Assembly (NCBI RefSeq): GCF_045920555.1
Contig: NZ_CP174509.1
Coordinates: 2,542,001-2,606,000, forward strand
Direction: 5' to 3'
Source: Pseudalkalibacillus sp045920555
GTDB taxonomy: Bacteria > Bacillota > Bacilli > Bacillales > Fictibacillaceae
Length of the DNA stretch: 64,000 nt
Position 1 is the first letter of the stretch; each line of letters opens with the position of its first letter. The translations under genes were made by a program, and so were the position numbers. This document shows positions 26,633-35,529 of the stretch, piece by piece. The notes beneath the pieces were generated by a model. The model searched no databases. It had not been told where the DNA came from and was given only the letters and a program-made list of their open reading frames with translations.

Positions 26633-27514
26633 ATGAAAACGAAGCCTAGAAAAAAAACAGACCTGAAACTTGCGTTGATATTACTTTTCCCGAGTATATT
26701 CTTGTTGTTGTTACTGGTCGCCTATCCTATGTTATCAAATATTCAAATAAGTTTTTTTCAACAACCCGTTAACCCGCGGCTTCCTTCGACATTTGTAGGT
26801 CTGGAAAACTATATAAGTATTTTGAAAGACCCGGAGTTCTTCAAAGCATTAGGAATTACAGTATTGTACACGATTCTAACAGTATTTGGAAGTACTGCTC
26901 TAGGGCTTGCGGTCGCAATCTTCTTTAATAGGCAGTTTAAATTCAGAAAAATGTCCCGATCCTTAATCATCTTATCTTATGTAACTCCATCTATTTCTTT
27001 GGTTTTTGCCTGGAGATACATGTTTAATAATGGGTACGGAATTGTGAACGTTTTAGGAGTGGATGTCCTCCATTTATTTGACCAGGCACCACTATGGTTT
27101 GATAGACCAGTCAGCAGCTTTTTTCTTGTTGTTTTATATGCGATCTGGCGATATTTCCCATACGCTTTCATTTCCTTTCTCGCGATTTTACAAACGATAG
27201 ACAAAACTTTGTATGAAGCAGCTGAGATGGATGGTGCTTCGAATTGGGATAAATTCAAAATCGTTACTCTACCAGCGATTATGCCAGTATTAATAACGGT
27301 CATCACTTTGAGGGCTATTTGGATGTTCTACATGTTTGAGGATGTCTATCTATTGACAAACAAAGTTAACATTCTAGGTATTTATCTATATGAAACAGCT
27401 TTTGCGTTCAATGATCTTGGCAAGGCAGCATCTATTTCAGTTGTACTCTTCATTGTTCTGTTTACCGTTATTATGGTAACGAGAAAGAGGGTGAATTTTA
27501 ATGGCAATGGCTAG
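26633..27514 (+). CDS. ABC sugar permease (MalF-like)
   Basis: 293 residues, six membrane segments. The EAA loop is EAAEMDGASNWDKFKIVTLP, which docks the ATPase. GGGGGT precedes the ATG. Overlaps the next permease by 14 bases. Confidence 0.92.
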   Translation: MKTKPRKKTDLKLALILLFPSIFLLLLLVAYPMLSNIQISFFQQPVNPRLPSTFVGLENYISILKDPEFFKALGITVLYTILTVFGSTALGLAVAIFFNRQFKFRKMSRSLIILSYVTPSISLVFAWRYMFNNGYGIVNVLGVDVLHLFDQAPLWFDRPVSSFFLVVLYAIWRYFPYAFISFLAILQTIDKTLYEAAEMDGASNWDKFKIVTLPAIMPVLITVITLRAIWMFYMFEDVYLLTNKVNILGIYLYETAFAFNDLGKAASISVVLFIVLFTVIMVTRKRVNFNGNG

Positions 27515-28355
27515 TAGTAAAAAAGATAAGGCAATCAAAAAAATAGGGTTTTATAGTGGGTTATTCGTACTGTTGGGAGTTTCACTCTTTCCGTTTTTCA
27601 TTATGTTGATGACATCATTTAAAAGCACTTCTGAAGCAATCTCTACGAGCCCGACACTCTTTCCGAAAGAGTGGACGTTTCAGCATTATGCCGATATCTT
27701 TAATCCAGTAATCTTTCCTTTTTTGTCCTACTTTACTAATAGTTTAATGGTGTCTTTAACTGCAGCTGGATTATCAGTAGCAATTGCGATCTTCGGTGCC
27801 TACGCCCTTTCAAAACTAAGATTTATGGGAAGAACAACAATTAATGCTAGTTTCTTCACGGTTTATATGTTTTCTGGTATTTTGCTCGTCGTACCGTTAT
27901 TTAAAATCATATCTGGCCTTGGTTTATATGATACAAGAACAGCACTTATCATCACGATGATTGTACAGACTTTACCAACAGCCATCTATATGTTGAAAAG
28001 TTATTTTGACACTATTCCTGATGACCTGGAAAATGCCGCAATGATCGATGGTTTGAATCGTGTACAAATTATATTTTACATCATCATCCCATTATCCATT
28101 TCTGGGATCATCTCTGTCTTTGTGTACGCTTTCATGATAGCTTGGAACGATTATTTGTTTGCGTCAATATTCCTATCAGATACAGGGAATTTCACTTTGC
28201 CGATCGGCTTGTATGCATTATTTAGTACTCCAGATTATGTTTGGGGACGAATGATGGCGGCTTCATTAGTGACAGCATTACCTGTAGTTATTTTGTATGG
28301 TATTTCGGAACGTTTTATTAAAGGCGATTTGACCCAAGGCGGGGTCAAAGGATAA
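27501..28355 (+). CDS. ABC sugar permease (MalG-like)
   Basis: 284 residues, six membrane segments, EAA loop ENAAMIDGLNRVQIIFYIII. Second half of the channel with the preceding permease. Its start lies inside the end of that gene, so the two are translationally coupled. The C-terminal GDLTQGGVKG is typical of the CUT1 MalG group. Confidence 0.92.
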   Translation: MAMASSKKDKAIKKIGFYSGLFVLLGVSLFPFFIMLMTSFKSTSEAISTSPTLFPKEWTFQHYADIFNPVIFPFLSYFTNSLMVSLTAAGLSVAIAIFGAYALSKLRFMGRTTINASFFTVYMFSGILLVVPLFKIISGLGLYDTRTALIITMIVQTLPTAIYMLKSYFDTIPDDLENAAMIDGLNRVQIIFYIIIPLSISGIISVFVYAFMIAWNDYLFASIFLSDTGNFTLPIGLYALFSTPDYVWGRMMAASLVTALPVVILYGISERFIKGDLTQGGVKG

Positions 28356-28389
28356 GCCTACCCTCATTTGAAAGGAAGTTGTATTAAAT

Positions 28390-29448
28390 ATGAAAAAATT
28401 AGTAGCTGTTAAGCCAAGGGTGGCAGCATTTATAGAATATGAAGATCATACTGTGAAACCACATGAAGTCAAAATTAAGGTTGAATTTGCTTCACCTAAA
28501 CATGGAACCGAAGTCATCGACTTCCGTGGACATACCCCCTTTATGGATGAACATTTTTCTGAAGAGTGGCGGATGTTTATACCAAGGGAAGAGAATTCAG
28601 AAAAAGGAATTGTTTTTGGTGAATTTCAACTCGGAAACATGGTTGTAGGAAAAATCATCGAAATCGGACAAGATGTTACGGAATTCAAGATCGGAGAATC
28701 GGTATGTACGTATGGTCCTATAAGAGAAACCGTAATCGTCAATGGAGTCGATAATCCTCGATTACGGAGAATGCCCGAAGGAGCTAAATGGCAAAATGCA
28801 GTTTGTTATGACCCAGCACAATTTGCAATGAGTGGTGTGCGAGATGCACATGTCCGTGCCGGGGATTTTGTTGTGGTAGCGGGATTGGGGGCCATTGGTC
28901 AAATCGCAATCCAGCTTGCTAAAAAAGCAGGTGCCAGTAATGTAATCGGTGTTGATCCACTTGTTCATCGTCGGGAAATCGCACTAAAAAACGGTGCAGA
29001 TGTTTGTCTGGACCCTGTAACGGAAGATGTCGGTTATGAAGTGAAAAAGCTCACCAACAAGATTGGAGCAGACTCCATTATTGAAACAAGTGGGAATTCA
29101 GCATCACTTCAATCTGCATTAAAAGGCATTGCTTATGGTGGGGTTATTTCATACGTTGCTTTCGGAAAGCCGTTTCCAGAGGGACTAAACTTTGGACGTG
29201 AGGCACACTTTAACAATGCAAAAATTGTATTTTCACGTGCCGCAAGTGAACCTAATCCGGATTACCCACGCTGGAATCGTAAGCGGATAGAGGATACTTG
29301 CTGGGAACTATTAATGAATGGTTATCTTAATTGTGAAGATATCATTGAACCAATTGTAACCTTTACAGACAGTGCTAAAGCCTATATGAAGTACGTTGAT
29401 CAGCATCCTGAATTAAGTATAAAGATGGGAATTGAATTCAAGAAGTAA
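28390..29448 (+). CDS. Medium-chain (zinc-type) dehydrogenase lacking usual zinc ligands
   Basis: 352 residues with an MDR fold: GroES-like domain 1-~145, Rossmann site VVVAGLGAIGQIAIQLAKKA near 160-180. The catalytic-zinc Cys near residue 35-40 is replaced (SPKHGTEVIDF), and the four-Cys structural-zinc lobe is absent, so zinc dependence is doubtful. In glycoside clusters such enzymes oxidise or reduce sugar hydroxyls. With the epimerase-like and Gfo/Idh genes that follow it may form a redox route on the aglycone or the 3-position of the sugar (inference). Confidence 0.82.
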   Translation: MKKLVAVKPRVAAFIEYEDHTVKPHEVKIKVEFASPKHGTEVIDFRGHTPFMDEHFSEEWRMFIPREENSEKGIVFGEFQLGNMVVGKIIEIGQDVTEFKIGESVCTYGPIRETVIVNGVDNPRLRRMPEGAKWQNAVCYDPAQFAMSGVRDAHVRAGDFVVVAGLGAIGQIAIQLAKKAGASNVIGVDPLVHRREIALKNGADVCLDPVTEDVGYEVKKLTNKIGADSIIETSGNSASLQSALKGIAYGGVISYVAFGKPFPEGLNFGREAHFNNAKIVFSRAASEPNPDYPRWNRKRIEDTCWELLMNGYLNCEDIIEPIVTFTDSAKAYMKYVDQHPELSIKMGIEFKK

Positions 29449-29515
29449 AATAGTCATCATCCATTAAAGAAAGTACTGTTTTCCAGTAGGAATACTTTTG
29501 CAGGAGGTTTGCTTA

Positions 29516-30313
29516 ATGAAATTAGGTACACAGAATCAAAGTTTCTTCCCAACAGATATTAAAGAAAAGTTTCATTATATAAAAAAGATTGGATTTGAAG
29601 GCTTCGAGATCGATGGCCGCTTATTGGTTGAAAATTTAGATGAAGTTAAGGAAGCGATTGCTGAAACAGGTATACCTGTAACGACTGCATGCGGTGGTTA
29701 CAATGGTTGGATTGGAGACTTTATTGAAGAACGGAGACTTAATGGATTAGCTGAAATTAAAAAAATCTTGGAAGCCTTACAGGTTGTTGGCGGAAAAGGA
29801 ATTGTAGTACCGGCAGCCTGGGGAATGTTTACTCATCGTTTGCCGCCGATGGAATCTCCTCGAAGTGTTACAGGCGATAGGCAGTCGATTACAGCATCTC
29901 TTGTTTATCTAAACGGAGTTGCAGAAGAAACAGGTACTACCATATTTTTAGAGCCATTAAATCGTTATCAAGATCATATGATCAATACCTTGAGCGATGC
30001 TAGGACTTATATAGAAGAAAATAAACTGGATAATGTAAAAATCATTGCGGACTTTTATCATATGAACATTGAAGAGGATGATATTTCTGAAGCATTACAT
30101 TATCATCGAGATGTTATTGAACATGTTCATATTGCAGATAATCATCGTTATCAGCCTGGTACTGGTTCAATTGATTTTGAAAAGCATTTTAAACAGTTAG
30201 AAGTAGATGGCTATGAGGGATTCCTAACGATTGAATGTCGTATCAGAGGGGATAACCCAGAAGATGAGTACTTAAAATCATTACAGTTTCTTAAAAACTT
30301 GTTATCCATCTAG
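29516..30313 (+). CDS. Sugar phosphate isomerase/epimerase-like TIM barrel
   Basis: 265 residues from ATG 29516 (AGGAGG upstream). Xylose-isomerase-like barrel with the metal set recognisable as Glu in IFLEPLNRYQDH, Asp/His in IIADFYHMNIEE, His in HVHIADNHRYQPGTG and Glu in FLTIECR. This family includes tagatose 3-epimerases, hydroxypyruvate isomerases and 3-keto-glycoside lyases or hydratases. Its partner genes are dehydrogenases, as in routes that pass through a keto-sugar. Confidence 0.85.
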   Translation: MKLGTQNQSFFPTDIKEKFHYIKKIGFEGFEIDGRLLVENLDEVKEAIAETGIPVTTACGGYNGWIGDFIEERRLNGLAEIKKILEALQVVGGKGIVVPAAWGMFTHRLPPMESPRSVTGDRQSITASLVYLNGVAEETGTTIFLEPLNRYQDHMINTLSDARTYIEENKLDNVKIIADFYHMNIEEDDISEALHYHRDVIEHVHIADNHRYQPGTGSIDFEKHFKQLEVDGYEGFLTIECRIRGDNPEDEYLKSLQFLKNLLSI

Positions 30314-30327
30314 AGAGGAGCTATAAC

Positions 30328-31365
30328 GTGGTTAAAAAGAAAGTTGCTGTTATTGGAGGAGGAAACGTTGCAGAGAAAGTTCACGTTCCTTATTACCGCA
30401 CAAGAGAAGAACTTGAGTTAGTAGCGGTTGTGAGTCCTAATACCGAGCGAGCGAAAAGTTTTGCTGAGCGTACCAACATTCCTCGTTTTTATTCAGATGC
30501 AAAGGAAATGTACGAAACAGAAAAGCCTGATATTGTCAGCGTATGTACGCCCAACCGCTTTCATTATGAACATGTGATTTACGCGTTGGAACATGGATGT
30601 GACGTATTGTGTGAAAAACCACCAGCAACTTCTGCTAAACAAGCAAAAGAAATGAAAGAGACTGCTGAGAAAAATCATTGCCTATTGGCTTATAATTTAC
30701 ATCATCGCTTTGCAGAAGATGTTCAAATTATTAAGGAAAAAGCATCAGACGGCCTTTTAGGGGATATTTACGTAACTAAAGTACAAGCTTTACGTCGATG
30801 TGGCATACCAGGATGGGGTCACTTTATTAATAAGGATATGCAGGGAGGCGGCCCACTTATCGATATCGGTATTCATATGCTAGATGCGGCATTATATGTA
30901 TTAGAGTATCCAAAGGTCCAAATAGTAACAGCAAAAATGTATCAAAAAATTGGTTCGAAAAAGAATGAGGGAACTCTTGGTAACTGGGATCCTTCACAGT
31001 TTAAAGTAGAGGATTCCCTTTTTGGTTTTATTGAATTAGAGGGAGGGCGGCTACTTCAGCTTGAAACATCATTTGCCTTGAATATTAAAGAAACTTCTTT
31101 AATGAATGTAGAATTTTACGGGGATCAAGCAGGAGCTACTTTGTTCCCAGCTCACATTTATACAGATCAAAAAGGAGAGTTTTATTCGATTTTAGAAAAG
31201 GAATCAGCCGATTCAGACCGTAGCCAAAAAAGCTTAGCAGCATTTGTAGACAAGTGTTTAGGAAAAGACGTAATGGTCGCAGATGGTACCCAGGGATACC
31301 TTATCCAACAAATAATCGAAGCTCTCTATCAATCAGCAGAAAAGGGTGAAAGTGTGACCTTATGA
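30328..31365 (+). CDS. Gfo/Idh/MocA-family oxidoreductase
   Basis: 345 residues from GTG 30328 (GAGAGGAG upstream). NAD(P) site VAVIGGGNVAEKVHVPYYRT, the family CEKPPATS motif (~95) with catalytic Lys, and GGGPLIDIGIHMLDAALYVL (~175). It oxidises or reduces sugars, inositols or glycosides. Overlaps the GH65 gene by four bases (ATGA). Confidence 0.9.
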   Translation: MVKKKVAVIGGGNVAEKVHVPYYRTREELELVAVVSPNTERAKSFAERTNIPRFYSDAKEMYETEKPDIVSVCTPNRFHYEHVIYALEHGCDVLCEKPPATSAKQAKEMKETAEKNHCLLAYNLHHRFAEDVQIIKEKASDGLLGDIYVTKVQALRRCGIPGWGHFINKDMQGGGPLIDIGIHMLDAALYVLEYPKVQIVTAKMYQKIGSKKNEGTLGNWDPSQFKVEDSLFGFIELEGGRLLQLETSFALNIKETSLMNVEFYGDQAGATLFPAHIYTDQKGEFYSILEKESADSDRSQKSLAAFVDKCLGKDVMVADGTQGYLIQQIIEALYQSAEKGESVTL

Positions 31366-33608
31366 TAAATCAGCAGGTTATAAATGATGAAAAATTTGAT
31401 TTGCGTTATTTAAATAAATTTGCCACCTTAATGACTCTAGGAAACGGTTATTTGGGTCTTCGTGGTACGTATGAAGAAGATTATCCAGGCCAAACCCGTG
31501 GTATGTACATTGCAGGAATCTACAATAAAATGACTCCAAACGAATCTTCGGATTTAGTGAATTTACCGGATCTGGTTGGTATACGTATCGAAATAGATGG
31601 ATCTATTTTCTCGTTACAAAATGAGGGAATCCTATCTTATAAAAGGGAATTAGCTCTATCAAACGGTGAAATCAACCGTGAGATTCTATGGAGAAGTCCT
31701 ACGGGTAATCATTTCCATCTTTCTTTTAAACGTTTTGTCTCTAAAGATGATCTACATACGTTTGCATCAAAGGTGACGATCAAAAGTCTAGAGAAAACAG
31801 CTAACGTGAAAATAGTGACAGGAATAGATGCCCAACAAACCAACTTTGGTAGACAGCATCTTATTGAGGATAAGATTCGTGTCCATAACGAACAAGTAAT
31901 GCAGGGGGTTTATCGAACAACGGAATCTGGACATACCGTTGCGATCGCAACTTCTTGTGTTTCCTCCATCGAGAACGAAAAGACATTTACAGCAAAGAAT
32001 AGGCAGCTTTTATCAACGATGAATTGCCAAATTCCCATGGAGGAACCATTAGTAATTGAGAAGATTGCGACCATCTATACTTCCCTTGACCAAGGAAAAG
32101 AGGCTGGTAGTCCTGAAAAGGTTTCTTTGTCTGCAATTCATCGTAATATAGCACAAGGATATGATGCATTACTTTCCCATTCTACCATAGAGTGGGAGAA
32201 GTTTTGGGAAAAAAAACGAGTAAAAATCACCTCGTCAAATAAATTCGATCAGTTAGCGCTTGACTTTGCGTTATATCATATTGAAATCATGACACCTTCA
32301 CATGACGAACGTTTTAGTGTTGGCGCAAAGGGGTTGACCGGGGAGGGCTACAAAGGACACGTATTCTGGGATGCAGAGATGTTCATCGCACCTCACCATA
32401 TGCTCACTGAACCTAGCACCGCTAGGAAACTATTAAGGTATCGTTATCTCAGATTGAAACAAGCAAAAGAGAAGGCTTCGAAAAATGGATTTAATGGTGC
32501 ACTTTTTCCGTGGGAAAGTGCTTTTAGCGGAAAGGAAGAAACGCCAGAATTTGCAGCGATTAACATTAGGACTGGAGATCGGCAAAAAGTAGCTTCAGCA
32601 ATAGCCGAACATCATATCGTCGCAGATATAGCATTTGCGGTAGTCCAATATTATCAATCTACAAATGATGATACTTTTATGAAAAAGGAAGGCCTTGCCT
32701 TACTAAAGGAAACCAGTCGTTTTTGGATTAGCCGTACAACAGAGAAAGATGGCAGACTTACACTAAAGGATGTAATCGGTCCGGATGAATATACAGAACA
32801 TATTGATAACAATGCCTATACAAACTATATGGCATATCACAATGTAGAGAAAGCACTTTACTTTATGGGTAAGTATGGTGACCTGGATGTAGTACTGGTG
32901 AACCAATACAAGGATTTTCTAAACCGGTTATACTTGCCTAAGCCCAATGAAAAAGGCCTTATCCCACAGGATGACACGTTTTTAAGGAATCCTGAAATTA
33001 ATCTATCTCCCTATAAAAAAAATCAAGGGAGCCAAAGTATTTTATTAGATTTTTCTAGAAAAGAAGTCAATGAAATGCAAATATTAAAGCAGGCAGATGT
33101 CGTGATGCTGTTATATCTTTTTCCAAACTTATTTCCGAGTGAAGTGGTTTTAAAAAATCTACATTATTATGAGGACCATACGATTCACGATTCTTCATTG
33201 AGTAAAGCGATTCATGCAATTGTTGCATCTCGAACGAACCAGGATGAAACAGCCTATCGATTTTTCCAGGAAGCGTGTTTAATTGACTTGGGGCCTAATC
33301 CCCATTCTTCTGATGAAGGTATTCATGCTGCTTCGCTTGGTGCACTTTGGTTGGCAGTAGTTTTTGGATTCGCAAATCTTTCTATAGAAAATGGTGTGAA
33401 AATTAATCCTAAACTACCTAAGAAATGGAACGAACTGGTTATTCCATTACACTATCGTGGACGAAGATTAAAAATAAAACTAACCCATCAAGATACTGAA
33501 GTTACAATGGAATCGGGAAACCCATTAAAAATTGAAATTAACGGTAAAGTGTTTTTGCTAACCGATAAAATCGTAATGAAGAAAAAAGATGAGAACAGCT
33601 TGAGCTAA
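31362..33608 (+). CDS. GH65 family glycoside phosphorylase
   Basis: 748 residues, normal for GH65: N-terminal beta-sandwich ~1-260, (alpha/alpha)6 barrel ~320-650, and a short C-terminal sheet. Catalytic acid Glu in GPDEYTEHIDNNAYTNYMAY, phosphate and sugar loops at HVFWDAEMF and SSDEGIHAASLGALW. GH65 enzymes turn maltose, trehalose, kojibiose, nigerose or 2-O-alpha-glucosylglycerol plus phosphate into beta-glucose 1-phosphate. The beta-phosphoglucomutase right after it handles that product. Specificity cannot be read from sequence. Confidence 0.92.
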   Translation: MINQQVINDEKFDLRYLNKFATLMTLGNGYLGLRGTYEEDYPGQTRGMYIAGIYNKMTPNESSDLVNLPDLVGIRIEIDGSIFSLQNEGILSYKRELALSNGEINREILWRSPTGNHFHLSFKRFVSKDDLHTFASKVTIKSLEKTANVKIVTGIDAQQTNFGRQHLIEDKIRVHNEQVMQGVYRTTESGHTVAIATSCVSSIENEKTFTAKNRQLLSTMNCQIPMEEPLVIEKIATIYTSLDQGKEAGSPEKVSLSAIHRNIAQGYDALLSHSTIEWEKFWEKKRVKITSSNKFDQLALDFALYHIEIMTPSHDERFSVGAKGLTGEGYKGHVFWDAEMFIAPHHMLTEPSTARKLLRYRYLRLKQAKEKASKNGFNGALFPWESAFSGKEETPEFAAINIRTGDRQKVASAIAEHHIVADIAFAVVQYYQSTNDDTFMKKEGLALLKETSRFWISRTTEKDGRLTLKDVIGPDEYTEHIDNNAYTNYMAYHNVEKALYFMGKYGDLDVVLVNQYKDFLNRLYLPKPNEKGLIPQDDTFLRNPEINLSPYKKNQGSQSILLDFSRKEVNEMQILKQADVVMLLYLFPNLFPSEVVLKNLHYYEDHTIHDSSLSKAIHAIVASRTNQDETAYRFFQEACLIDLGPNPHSSDEGIHAASLGALWLAVVFGFANLSIENGVKINPKLPKKWNELVIPLHYRGRRLKIKLTHQDTEVTMESGNPLKIEINGKVFLLTDKIVMKKKDENSLS

Positions 33609-33639
33609 CTTAGCTGTTTCCATAGAAAGGATTTTTGCC

Positions 33640-34317
33640 ATGGAAAGGAATACAATTGAAGCCGTAATTTTTGACCTTGATGGAGTCATTACGGATACGG
33701 CCCATTATCATTTTTTAGCATGGAAACAACTTGCGGATGAGCTTGATATTTCAATCGATGCGGAGTTTAATGAGCTGTTAAAAGGTGTCAGCCGCATTGA
33801 GTCTCTTGAGCTTATTTTACGGAAGGATAATCGGGAGAACGAATTTACTCCTTCTGAAAAGGAAAAAATGGCCGAAAGAAAGAACATCCTTTATCGAGAA
33901 TTGTTGAGGGATTTATCATCTAAGGATGTATTACCAGGGATATCCGATTTGATTTCCAAAATCAAATTAGAAGGACTTCCGATAGGGATTGCTTCTGTTT
34001 CAAAAAATGCACAAACCGTATTAAAAGCACTAGAATTGGAAGAAACTTTTGATTATGTTGTAAATGCTTCCAACATAAAGAGATCCAAGCCTGACCCGGA
34101 AATCTTTTTGACAGCTTGTGAAAATTTGGGTGCAAATCCTAAAAAATCAATAGGAATTGAGGATGCAGCAGCAGGGATTGGAGCTATTCTTGCAAGTGGC
34201 ATGTTCGCAGTAGGAGTAGGAGAAACCCTTCATCGAGCTCATTTTAAGGTTTCAACCACAGATGAACTTCAATGGGAATTGATTAAAGCAGCTTACAGGA
34301 ATTCATTTGAGAGTTAA
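33640..34317 (+). CDS. pgmB: Beta-phosphoglucomutase
   Basis: 225 residues, HAD fold: nucleophile motif IFDLDGVITDTA with both Asp, cap domain ~15-90, GIASVSKN and KRSKPDPEIFLTACENLG (Lys), IGIEDAAAGIGA (acidic pair). Converts beta-glucose 1-phosphate from the GH65 phosphorylase to glucose 6-phosphate. Last gene of the operon. No clear terminator follows before the radC leader. Confidence 0.93.
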   Translation: MERNTIEAVIFDLDGVITDTAHYHFLAWKQLADELDISIDAEFNELLKGVSRIESLELILRKDNRENEFTPSEKEKMAERKNILYRELLRDLSSKDVLPGISDLISKIKLEGLPIGIASVSKNAQTVLKALELEETFDYVVNASNIKRSKPDPEIFLTACENLGANPKKSIGIEDAAAGIGAILASGMFAVGVGETLHRAHFKVSTTDELQWELIKAAYRNSFES

Positions 34318-34474
34318 ATTTAAGTGAGATATAGTTTGTGAGAAAGAGTTCAGTGTAATGGTACTGTTGTCCTAAGACAGATTAAACCAAAACCTTTAAA
34401 GAAAAATTAATTTGATATTTTTCCATAAAGTAAACTCCGACTGTTTTAATAAACTTAACGGGTTCTTTATCCTT

Positions 34475-34727
34475 CCTTTGTCCACCTCATTATAATTATT
34501 TGCTCATCACTCGGTAAAGGATCTGCGTGGTCGAACGGCCACAACCAAAACCAAATCGGCTAAGCCAGCGTAACTATGGCAAAAAAATGAACAACAACGC
34601 TGGCTAAGTTATTGGGTTTTGCATATGTCCGTTACCTCCCACTTGATGCTTCTGCATACTTTCGTATCCTTCTACACTCGTTTTCGCAAAAATTCCTTTC
34701 TTTTCAAACAAAGAAAGGAGCTGTTTC
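34475..34727 (+). repeat. Conserved radC leader with hairpin (copy E)
   Basis: About 250 non-coding bases nearly identical to 45465-45717. It contains tcactcggtaaaggatctgc, a small stem GTGGTC-gaac-GGCCAC, and the long inverted repeat CTAAGCCAGCGT / ACGCTGGCTAAG at 34560-34608, whose loop differs between copies while the arms are kept. It ends in the block CCTTCTACACTCGTTTTCGC before the ribosome site AAAGGAG. Conservation without coding suggests an RNA element or a recombination site. Confidence 0.8.
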
Positions 34728-35174
34728 ATGATGGAAACAATTTATGAAATTCAACGGATCAGACATGTGATTTCAGAGGTGGAAGGAGGGGAACTGTATA
34801 TCATCCGTTCTCCAGAGGATGCTGCAAAAGTAGCTGCTGGCTTTATCGGGGAAGATGATCGCGAAGTGTTCTTTGTCATGTGCCTCAATACAAAAAAAAG
34901 GGTTGTTGCAGTCCACCGGTGTCATGTAGGTTCAATCAATGCAAGTATCGTTCATCCAAGAGAAGTATTCAAAAGTGCAATCCTTAATAACAGTGTAGCA
35001 ATCATACTATGTCACCAGCATACTTCTCAAGATACGAACCCGTCCAGAGAAGATATTGAAGTAACAAAAAGACTTGTAGAAGCTGGACATATGATGGGGA
35101 TTGAGGTTCTGGATCATCTGATAGTTAATGCGAATGCTGCATATACCAGTTTAAATGAAAAAGGATATGTTTAA
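34728..35174 (+). CDS. RadC-like JAB-domain protein, intact (copy E)
   Basis: 148 residues, start ATG 34728 after AAAGGAG. Only the C-terminal JAB half of housekeeping RadC (~225 residues, with a helix-hairpin-helix) is present. The JAMM motif reads CHQHTSQDTNPSREDIEV: HxH, Ser and Asp are kept, but the usual Pro after the second His is Thr. Differs from copy G at ~16 of 147 residues by eye. Family function is unresolved; radC genes are often carried by mobile elements. Own leader and terminator, so it is a stand-alone unit. Confidence 0.92.
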   Translation: MMETIYEIQRIRHVISEVEGGELYIIRSPEDAAKVAAGFIGEDDREVFFVMCLNTKKRVVAVHRCHVGSINASIVHPREVFKSAILNNSVAIILCHQHTSQDTNPSREDIEVTKRLVEAGHMMGIEVLDHLIVNANAAYTSLNEKGYV

Positions 35175-35179
35175 GATTC

Positions 35180-35204
35180 AAGGAGGGAGTTGATCTCCTT
35201 CCTT
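35180..35204 (+). terminator. Terminator behind radC copy E
   Basis: Stem AAGGAGGGAG / CTCCTTCCTT (one G-T pair), loop ttgat, then TTCTT. Confidence 0.8.
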
Positions 35205-35264
35205 TTCTTAAATGTTTCTTTTATATGGCCATCAAATCCCATAAAAGAGGAAACGAGAGGTTCT

Positions 35265-35369
35265 ATGTTAATTATGGGCTTGTACCAATATGAAAAAGAG
35301 CTAGACCGAATTGCACGAGCGATGGCAAGTGGTGAAAAAGAAGTGGAAGCACAAAAAACGCTCATTTAA
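35265..35369 (+). CDS. Possible 34-residue small protein
   Basis: ATG 35265 with GAGAGG 4-9 bases upstream, reading MLIMGLYQYEKELDRIARAM then ASGEKEVEAQKTLI and stop. It forms a charged helix-like peptide. It lies between the terminator of radC E and a second hairpin, so it could be an independent small transcript. No family recognised. Confidence 0.3.
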   Translation: MLIMGLYQYEKELDRIARAMASGEKEVEAQKTLI

Positions 35370-35407
35370 TTAATCCCACGTTTCCTTTTTACGTGGTATA
35401 CTTGAAT

Positions 35408-35456
35408 TTGAGGTTCCAGAGGTTTCAGAGTCTGTGGGATCTCAATTTTTTATATT
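35408..35456 (+). terminator. Imperfect terminator hairpin
   Basis: TTGAGgTTCCagag ... tctgtGGGATCTCAA followed by TTTTTTA. It is placed after the 34-codon frame and before the GreA-like gene. Confidence 0.5.
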
Positions 35457-35529
35457 TAAGGAGGGTGCAAAATGAAATTTAAAATGAAATTATGCAAGGT
35501 GTATAGTCCAGAGAAGGGAGTTACTTTCC

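Noticed and set aside
28463..28648. Alternative-frame proteins inside long genes
   Set aside because: Frames nested in clearly coding genes lack ribosome sites and family similarity; they are shadows of the real frames.
34728..35174. Housekeeping DNA-repair gene radC
   Set aside because: The proteins are ~147 residues, lack the N-terminal helix-hairpin-helix part, and occur in many copies beside accessory cargo. They are better called RadC-like JAB proteins.
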